64,000 nt of DNA from Apostichopus japonicus. Lineage: Eukaryota > Echinodermata > Holothuroidea > Aspidochirotida > Stichopodidae. Shown piece by piece: positions 56,101 to 64,000 of the stretch. Each line of letters begins with the position of its first letter. Positions within the stretch are counted from its first letter, which is position 1. Under the pieces are notes generated by a model. The model worked only from the letters and a program-made list of their open reading frames with translations. It ran no database searches and was not told the DNA's origin. Position numbers and translations under genes: made by a program. Location of the stretch: assembly GCF_037975245.1 (NCBI RefSeq), contig NC_092562.1, positions 28,843,554-28,907,553 of the forward strand, given 5' to 3'.

Positions 56101-59100
56101 CTGTTGTCAATCCTTCACTGTTGCTGGAGTCATCACTTAGGGACAATTATGTTTGGTATTCAGATTGGAGCAAACTCTCAGTAAATTTATTTCAATTGTG
56201 TTGTGTTGTTATATAGTTGATGCGCCTTAAACTTGCTATGCCTTTCCAGTATTCATGTGAATTCCATGTGTTTGGCTGGTGCTGACTTTATTAAGGCTAT
56301 TTATCTTGAAAGAAAAATATAATTGCATCATTTGGTTATGGCCAAATGATTGTCTTACATAAGTCTCACACAAATATTGCCTTGAAAGTTCATTCATGTG
56401 TTTTGATTTGTTGTGGGGAGTAAGTCCTCTTTACAGAACAGTCGGAATGCACTGCAAAAATTTTAGTTATCTCTCACGTTATGTATCAACAACAAAGATG
56501 GTGAAAATAATACTACTAACTTGACAGCTCTGTTGTATCTGAGTATCCTGTCATTGTTTATGGGGTTAATGCTTATTTGTTCATTTTATTCACAGGATGC
56601 GGTTACAAGACCGTCAAGACCTCCAAAGATGATAACGCCGTCGACGATGACGAACTGGATGTTGAGGGGGACGAAACAGCCGAGTTTGGCCCTCCTCAGT
56701 TCACGGAAGAGGATCTCATCCACCTGACAGATTCACCAGAACAGGATACACAGAGCAACGGGACGGGATCGTTAACGGAAGAGAGAAACTCAAATGTATA
56801 TCATGATAGAGGGCAGCAGACGAAAGGAGACTGTAGACAGAACCATAGTGCAATTGGTAGTGGATGCTCTGAACACTCCAGGTAAGGCGAATGGCATTGA
56901 TAAAGTATTGTATAATTTGACAAAAACATGGGCAGGAGGCGATTTGAAAAGTGGGGGGGGGAGTGGTGGGGGGTGGGCTAACATCTAGCCAGCGTCAGGT
57001 ATCGCATAATAGCCGTATTTAATAAAATTCAGTTTATGTTTCTTAATGTTGGAGGTGTTAGTACTGTTGGCAGGCTAATTAAACTAATGCATAGACTGTG
57101 CTTGAAGGGAACTCCATCCCCCCCCAACAAACAAAAAAAGGAAAAAAAAAAAAGGAAAAAAAGATATGAGTGTAATTGTGTGATAAAGCTAGCTTTATTC
57201 ATATGAATTTGTAAACATTTTCACACCAAGCAACTGGTGATCTTACAACAGCACATAATGCCCGAGACTGTTTGGTATGCTGTGTACTGCCTTGTTAAGT
57301 ACCTGCAGTAGATTAGCTCTCCCTGGTATATAAAATTATAGCAGCTGGTTGCATTGCAAAACATGTACTGTTCATACCAATAAGGTGCAAGTAATGAAAG
57401 GCTACACTGTTATGGTTTAATGAAGTAACTACAATGGGTCATAGGCTGTTCCTTTGTTGGTTTTATGACAGATGATTATTAACTAATGAATGTCTCAGAT
57501 GTTTCAAAGCAAACATCAACTCTTAGCTTGCCTTTTCTTCTTCCACAGAGGAAACTCAGGAACAGCAGATACGACAGAGTTGATCAAATCCTTGAAGATG
57601 GAGATTGTTAGCCTTACAGAAGAGCTGAAAGGCAAGGCCCCTCTGAGGTGTTTGGTTTGCTTGGTGAGTTTAGACCATTTCATTCATTTCACTAATGACT
57701 GGTTGATAAACCAAATCGTTATAAAATATTGTCAGTTTTATTGCTTCAAAGAAGTTCAGTGAATCATTTTCATTTTGTGCAGTAAAGTTGATGTCTTACT
57801 GTGCATATTTTTTGTTATAGAATATTCAAGATGCCAAATAATTCTGGATACAAAGACTGCCAAACATTCTTTGCATATTTGTGTACCTATTTGTTGTTGT
57901 AACAACATGCTAGCATTTCCTAGCTGAATGTGTTCCTCAGATGTTCTGTTTTTAGTAGTGCCTGGAATTTTCCTACTTACTGTGTTTTACCTTGAACATA
58001 GGATGTTGTAGGACTGTACAAGTTGTACTGTACACTTGCCAAGATTTGTACAGGTTTCTGGTGATGTTTACTTGTGTAGTCAGAGTTCAACTGAGTTCAT
58101 TTAACTTCATGTTGGGAGCATTTTTGTGTGCAGAAAAATCCCCAACTGCTTCATAAAAAGTTGAAAATGCACGCTGTTACTTTGTCCAAATTTCAGTAAA
58201 TTTTGTCTTCAGCTCAGTACATGGTAGACTAGAAAGTTCTGCTGGGCTTCATCAATTTGTTTATGCCAAGGCTATAGTTACCAACAATTAAACCCCCCCC
58301 CCAAAAAAAAAAAAACCATGTGATTATTTACAGTGTAGTCACCAATCAGAAAGGATTACTATGTAAACAGCCAGTGTTGGATTGCACGGCTTTAATATGG
58401 TCGACAGTTCTGGAAAAAGTTTTGTATTGATTAGTGAAATGTAAGGAAACTGGCAACACTAATTAGCAGGACAAAACGTTATCCTAACATAGCCACAATG
58501 AGGAATGCATGCTAATTGTAAGGTTTTACAGAGTTGTCTCTTTGTATCATAACAGTTGGGGTGATGGGTGGTTGGGGGGGGGGAGAGGGAGGGACATAAG
58601 TTGTGGCCAACTTCAGAAATTCACAGTAAATAAAGAAACCAGTCAAGATGTTTTTACTAGTCAATAAATGACACTACTGATATATGGCAATAATGACATG
58701 GTATAATAATGGCTGCATTGTTCAAACACCAGCTCATATGTTTCAAGTTTTCTAATTTGTTGTTTTCTTAACCCCTTGAAGGATGCGTACAAGAAGCCGG
58801 TGGTATCAGTTCAATGTTGGCATGTCTACTGTGAGGACTGTTGGATGAGAACTCTTGTAAGTACTATAGCGTGGTGGTGAGTTACAACGCTCACTTAACA
58901 CTTCGTAGTCATGTTTGCTTGTAAATGTTGTGTTTATTGATACAGGAGGGAGGTGGGCAGTGAAGGTTGTGGTAGACATCTGTAGTCTAGTACCTGAAAG
59001 TTTTTTGGGTAGAAAGAAGCACTTGAATTAAGTGGCCCAGGAATGTGGCTGAGATGAGTATAAGTTCAGGTCCAAGTCCTGTCGAGGCGTGTCTGAAGCA

Positions 59101-59545
59101 AGTCCAAAGAAGGCCCAGTCCAAGATAAGTCCCGGTCCAGAGCCTCTGATTTCTAGATCCCACACCAATTATGGGTTTGGTATTAAGACTGGATGTGGTA
59201 GGTAAATGTTTCTCAAGATTGGATGGTTCTGATGCTGGCCCTAATCTGGACAAACTTTACAATCTCCAAATTTGCTACACACTAGTTCAACATATGTGTC
59301 TAGAAAATTTCATGTTGCTATTAAGATAAGGAATAAGTTTTCGCTAACAATGTCTAAATATTGTGGTGTGTCTGTTTTATCATATATGAAATAATTAAGG
59401 TAACCTTGAAAATACATTTCTTGTTCACCTTGTAATTTGAAAAATTGTAATGTTCAATTTTTTATTGTTACAGGGAGCCAAGAAGCTTTGTCCACAGTGC
59501 CAGATGATCACCAACCCTGGCCAGTTACGTACTATTTATTTGTGA
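53174..59545 (+). CDS. RNF220: E3 ubiquitin-protein ligase RNF220 homologue, C-terminal seven coding exons
   Basis: RNF220 is a RING E3 ligase implicated in Wnt and Hedgehog signalling in vertebrates. Exons: 53174-53254, 54226-54614, 55506-55632, 56596-56881, 57549-57663, 58782-58856, 59474-59545 (TGA at 59543). All are GT-AG and in phase. The first recognised exon begins two bases into a codon, so either an upstream exon exists or translation starts at the in-frame ATG at 53224, giving about 364 aa (human 566). Exon 2 carries two zinc-finger-like units, CPVCGLTIRKQEVESHFH and CPVCGITLTGTAEQMNQH. Exon 3 has the diagnostic EEYTWAGQTR and RATTLLEGG. Exon 5 starts a predicted coiled coil leading into the RING: CLVCLDAYKKP, QCWHVYCEDCW, GAKKLCPQC. 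The C3HC4 ligands are complete and the protein ends LRTIYL, as in vertebrates. A tandem array starts at the exon 2 donor. It is divergent from PPWD1. Confidence 0.92.
54580..55125 (+). repeat. About 90-bp tandem array spanning the RNF220 exon 2 donor
   Basis: About six copies of a unit made of the last part of exon 2 (CATGCTGAGGCTTGTCTGAT), the donor AGGTAAATTA, and intron sequence containing TAATAATTCA and GTGTGATGGTGTTCACCTGT. The first copy is the real exon end (donor at 54614/54615). Later copies read GATTAAGGTAAATTA, so each keeps a possible donor. Confidence 0.92.
55126..55505. other. RNF220 intron 2, remainder
   Basis: A T-rich tract near 55244-55263 and otherwise AT-rich sequence. 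The open frame from 55296 is read-through into exon 3 and not separate coding sequence. Confidence 0.5.
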
Positions 59546-60720
59546 CCGTCAGCTGTGTGTGGCTTTGCCTATCTGATGAAAGAAATCTATGACACATTGC
59601 AGATCTATCTTTGATTTCTCAATGTCTGTGAGTGGATGTGATACCCAGAGAGAGTATCCGAAGAAAGACCACAAATAATGTTATCAAAGCTTTGGCCCAG
59701 TTGATCTGAAGACACACCTCATTTCCAGCCTTGATGTTTTCATGATACACACAGGCAAGGAATGACTCGTCAACTTTGTGGTGGCATTTAACCAGATTTA
59801 AATTTCTACAGCTGACTACTTTTTGGGAGAGTCAGGTTCTTAAAGATATGACTGACTAATATTGTTAAATTCTGACATTTGCGCAAAAAATTGATATCGA
59901 TAAGATTAATTTTCAGTTCACTTTTGAAACATTGCTGTCCATGCAGCAAGTTTTTTACATTTATATCTCCTGGTAAAGGAACCAAAGATTACTATACTAA
60001 AGCACTTGAATGCCATTTTATTCATTCCATAGTTTAGTATTGAGCCAAACTTCTGTATCTTATTTCATGTGAACCTGGTATGAATTGAAACAGTAGGCAT
60101 TCACAATGAGGGGAGGGGGAGGGGGAGCAACAGGGTTAAGCAGATAACAGTTGAGTAACAGTAAAGATTCTAAGCTATCCATGCATGAAAATATGAATTA
60201 ATTTGTCATCTTTTTGACATTTCTTTTTCTACTCTCAACTATCACCGCAAGAAGATATACTTGGAACTTATTACAGATATTGTTCTCTGAAACATAGGCT
60301 TCTTTAAAATTATGAGTTTTTGTAAGAATAGAATTTTCATCTTTGGATAAATGATTTGTACCTTTTTAAACTCAAAGAAATAATCCAAAGGCACTTTCAA
60401 TATGTTGTTGCCAGATGTCAAATACAGTTGTAACATTTCAACAACAGAGAAGAAGAAAGAAAGTCATGGCTTTACCTTTAAAATATGAAGTTGAAATGCT
60501 TTAAGTACTGATGCTTAGATACCTTTGAGCCATGTAGCCCATCATATCATGGAATACAGTAATATTGCATGTAGAGTGAACAAGTAAAATTAAAAGTTTT
60601 TGGCAATTTTTGCTCCTGTTTATCATTTGCAATAAAGTGCGTAAATTTGCTGAATTTGTGGAGTGTTCACTAACTCTGTAATGTCAATCACAACTCACAA
60701 TAAAGTACAGTGTATTTTGA
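59546..60720 (+). other. RNF220 3' UTR with poly(A) signals
   Basis: AATAAA hexamers occur at 60631-60636 and 60699-60704, the first followed by a GT-rich stretch. They would give a 3' UTR of about 1.1 kb. The G-rich run at about 60108-60128 lies inside it. Confidence 0.5.
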
Positions 60721-62373
60721 ACTGTTCAATTAAATCTCTTCATTTCAGTATGCTGTGACTTGATTGGAAGTACTTTAATTTATACTCACAGGTGCTTTGA
60801 CAAACTGTGAAATGAACATCGATTAGTTTGTCGATTATTGATAGCTCTTTTATTGGTTGGGTGAGGGTGTGGGGGGGGGGAGAGCAGGACCTCTTCGTTG
60901 AATGTAAAATAACGAGGAGAGAAAAGATCACCTTTCACAAGAGGTCATATTTTGTTTTATACTTGTTTCGAATTACGAGATTATTTGATGTATTATGCTG
61001 TTCGCTAACGGCGTGATCGGCTAACATGTGACAACTGGCAAATGCTCAAAATCTTGAATCAACAAATAAATTTCTTTCTTTTTAAGAAAATGTGAGCATG
61101 GAGTCTTAATAATTTTATGTTAAAGCTTTTATTAACTTTATTTCTGGCAAAGAGAATGGATTATAAAATAAACATAAATTGTCCTGTGTAAATAGTACTG
61201 AATAAGACAAGAATGGATTATTCAAAATTTGTCGACGATGAACAAACTAATACAGTAACTCGTCAATGAAATTTGTTAAAATTGCAGCTGGTTTGATTTT
61301 TCCTCGTCAATAAAATTAATAATTAAATGGAATATATGAAAACCATACCCATGATTCCATGGTTCTAGGGTTTAGCTAAGTGAGAGCGTTGGTGCATTTG
61401 AAGAACCTCATGGGTACAGAAGTTTGATATCTGTTTAGCCTAGACGATATTTTGCTCCAGGGAAAAGACTTCGTGGCTGTATATTTCAACCAATGTGGTT
61501 GGTTACTTTAGTGCTAGCTAAGGTATGACGTAAGAGGATATATAGTCAGGTGTTAAACATCTAATTGGATTAGGCATATCTCTGTAGAATGGATCATGTT
61601 CCTATGAAAGTAAATTTTAGAGATACTACACAAGATGGAATGACAACAGGCCATCAATCGACACTACTGCACATACCTAATATGACACTCTTTGAACTTA
61701 CTACCTATATATACTCATATATTATATATATAAATATAAATATATCGTTTAAGTTTTAGAGATGGACATGGCCTGATGGCAGTTGCTTTTGTTATACATA
61801 ATATATGGAAATTAATTTTATGACGTAATTCCTTCCGATACCCAACACCCGCGGTCAGTCCCAGAGCATTTTAATCAAGAAAATTTAATAAATCTGAACA
61901 CCAAAAATCATCTTGCAACAATGTCAGTACAAGACGACAAATTTAAGAGAAAAATAAGAATAATTTGATGAGATAAAAAAGATTAAATTTTGAAAGGCAA
62001 ATTGTGGTCATGGTTCGACAAGCATGTACTTACTATATACACTCTTGAATTGGCAGATAGAACACTCCTCATTGTGTGTTGCATAAATTCGAGAGTCGGT
62101 ACCTTCACGCATGTCCAGAATAATTTTGATTACTTCGAGCAATTTTTGGCTTACTACGATTTGGGTCCAATTGTAGAAAGACCTTTGGGATTGCTGATAT
62201 CATAAATGAATTCTAGTATATTATTGAACTTGAAGATACTAGCTGTTATACATTTCGTAGCCGTGAAAAGTATGAAATACTCTTCGTCGCCACCATTCTC
62301 TGAGTTCTTCATCAAAAGTCTCACTCTTCTGCTCCGTTCTAGAATACCCCCCCCCCCAATGTGATATGAATAT
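60721..62373. other. Convergent intergenic region between RNF220 and the PTP-like gene
   Basis: AT-rich sequence, with a G run at about 60869-60879, an AT-rich TATATA stretch at about 61708-61745 and a C run at about 62347-62357. Part should be 3' UTR of the minus-strand PTP-like gene. I see no exon. Confidence 0.45.
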
Positions 62374-63392
62374 TCATGTCATGTTGACATAAATTGATTG
62401 GTCTGCATCTTCGTCAGAGCTTTCCCCTCCTGGGACCGGTGGCGGATTTTCGATATAATACTTCACTGCTTCATTAATCTGCTGGTATTTATCCTAGAAC
62501 ATCGAAGAGACAAAATCAAAACAAAAACACATTTATAGCTTAAATTGCAAAGATATACAAAAGCCTTAGTTCTAGTTTCAACGAGTAAACCAAATCACTG
62601 TATATTCAAGTAAGTATTCTATAGTTAACACTAATCGTTTAAGTATAAGTAAACCCTGGAACAAACGAAGAGAAAGAAAAAGCACCTGTGGAATTATGAA
62701 CCAATTGTGCAGGAGCAAAGAAATGATTGACTAGAACGTGGTTTAAACCATCAGTGACTTCATGTTGTCAAGGTTCCAAGAACGTGCTTTAAACCATCAG
62801 TGACTTCATGTTGTCAAGGTTCCAAGAACGCGGTTTAAACCATCATGCAGTGACTTCATGTTGTCAAGGTTACAAGACTAATCTCTGTAATCTACCGACT
62901 AATCTATACCCATCCTCAGTAAATGTTGATCCCTCTTTATAACAATTACAGGAGATCCCAACCCAATTCGATGCAACCGGAATGCGATAGGGATGGGTTC
63001 AAATAGAAATTCAGGTATTTAATAAAGTGTTTAACTGAAACGGAATAATGCTTGTCGTAACGTTACCAAAAGCAGAATTACGGAATGGTAAAGGAGGGTG
63101 CTGGGGATGGTGGCGGCACCTTGGAATGGAGGGTAATTTAGACGAGGGGATTAATGCCACAGGACACCGAAAGGCTTTGTTTCAATAAGGATGATTGGAA
63201 TAGGAAATTGGGAATGAATGGAAAATAAAGAAAAAGATAATTCCAAGAAGACTTACGAATGTGTCTAACATGTTGTGCCTCCACATACGCATTTGCTTAA
63301 CAATGGTGAATACATCAACTTGGTTTTCTAATCCCAGCATGTCAATAGCTACGTAGAGAGCGATGAAAATCGCAGAAAGACCGACACCGAAC
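62374..63392 (-). CDS. Protein tyrosine phosphatase-like protein, C-terminal two exons (probable pseudophosphatase), partial
   Basis: Exons are 63257-63392 (acceptor CTACACAG, donor GTAAGT) and 62374-62493 (acceptor TTCTAG, TGA at 62374), in phase, giving 84 codons; the rest lies off the right edge. The first exon starts inside the PTP active-site loop. It reads FGVGLSAIFIAL where active enzymes have AGVGR-S/T-G-T-F, so the catalytic Arg of C-x5-R aligns with Leu. The following VDVFTIVKQMRMWR matches the VDV-x-x-IV-x-x-MR helix of PTP domains. DKYQQINEAVKYYIE matches the Q-loop helix, where the usual QTE-x-QY reads DTFDKY. The tail is acidic and ends DQSIYVNMT. The cysteine itself is in the preceding exon, which I could not identify. 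The domain is probably the membrane-distal D2 or a degenerate receptor PTP; inactivity is inference from the alignment. Confidence 0.75.
62733..62878. repeat. 46-bp tandem repeat, 3 copies, PTP-like gene intron
   Basis: The units contain AAACCATC, AGTGACTTCATGTTGTCAAG and GTTCCAAGAACG. The third copy carries a 4-base insertion. They lie between the two PTP-like exons. Confidence 0.95.
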
Positions 63393-64000
63393 CTGTGTAG
63401 ATATAAATATGTAATCATAGATATGTAATCATAGATATATGTAATCATTGTCAAGAATTGGTGAAATGACGCGAATCATAATAAAACAAATAACCCTATT
63501 GTTTTAGAGATAGGTCATTTTTGTTTTCGAAGGAAGGAGCCAAAATAAAATTCCAGAAAAAAGCTTCAGTACAAGGTATTTTCATCACATGGTCATTTTA
63601 TGTTTAAGTTTTTTTTTACCACATTTGATCGTCAATCTAGCAGGTTTGTTATCATTGATGCACATATACAAACACACACACACAGTCACCTAACTTGTAC
63701 ACAACCACGCACACATGTGTACTTTACAATCTGACTGAGGACACCATTGTCTTTCCCATTGTTCAAATCCATGTACCCTAACCTTGTCAGTATCACTGAA
63801 CAATAGAATTCCTCTGAGGAAGTGGTAATTCTTTTGAACTGACATCTGAGAACTTAATGTTCCTTTATTCAAGACATCAGTCAGAATACAAAACAAGTGC
63901 ACCCAACATACCAACAAGCAAGGGTATCTAATATTCACGCTGAGGACACCATTATTTTTACCATTGTTCGAATCCATATTTCCTGACCTTAGCAATATCC
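63393..64000. repeat. Intron of the PTP-like gene with a truncated direct duplication
   Basis: A block at about 63735-63800 (CTGAGGACACCATTGT, CCCATTGTTC, AATCCATGTA) recurs at about 63941-64000 with changes, so the period is about 206 bases and the second copy is cut by the window end. An AC microsatellite lies at about 63672-63685. I could not identify the preceding PTP exon here. Confidence 0.6.

Overview
The window is AT-rich animal nuclear DNA. It holds spliced genes with short exons and GT-AG introns, many mini- and microsatellites, and interspersed transposon debris. I see no operons and no bacterial or viral coding logic. The proteins look like invertebrate deuterostome orthologues (SAS-6, PPWD1, RNF220). 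The recurring TAGGCCTA-type words between genes and the FLYWCH/MULE-derived gene would suit an echinoderm, but the species cannot be fixed from this sequence alone.

Layout, left to right. (1) The first coding exon of a PDZ protein on the minus strand (1258-2548) runs off the left edge; it is probably of the SYD-1/RhoGAP100F type. (2) SASS6, the centriolar cartwheel protein, is on the plus strand (7101-17943) and can be assembled as 17 coding exons and 638 codons. (3) A repeat-rich stretch follows (about 18-23.3 kb). (4) PPWD1, a spliceosome-associated WD40-cyclophilin, is on the minus strand (23332-50712) with 16 coding exons and 626 codons. Its intron 1 spans about 13.5 kb. (5) Inside that intron, on the same strand, lies a second multi-exon gene (40038 to about 49128). 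It joins a PHD finger, a FLYWCH zinc finger and a MULE-type transposase core, and looks like a domesticated transposase. (6) RNF220, a RING E3 ligase, is on the plus strand (53174-59545), head to head with PPWD1. (7) The C-terminal two exons of a protein tyrosine phosphatase-like gene are on the minus strand (62374-63392). Its active-site loop appears to lack the catalytic arginine. The gene continues off the right edge.

The genes do not form one pathway: cartwheel assembly, mRNA splicing, ubiquitination and phosphotyrosine signalling are unrelated neighbours. The structural oddities are the nested transposase-derived gene; the pseudophosphatase; a pair of TTAA-flanked miniature inverted-repeat elements; a non-autonomous hAT-like element with an intact 8-bp target duplication; and tandem arrays that repeatedly start at exon/splice-donor junctions. 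All exon boundaries were read by eye from splice signals, reading phase and remembered family sequences. None has transcript support here.
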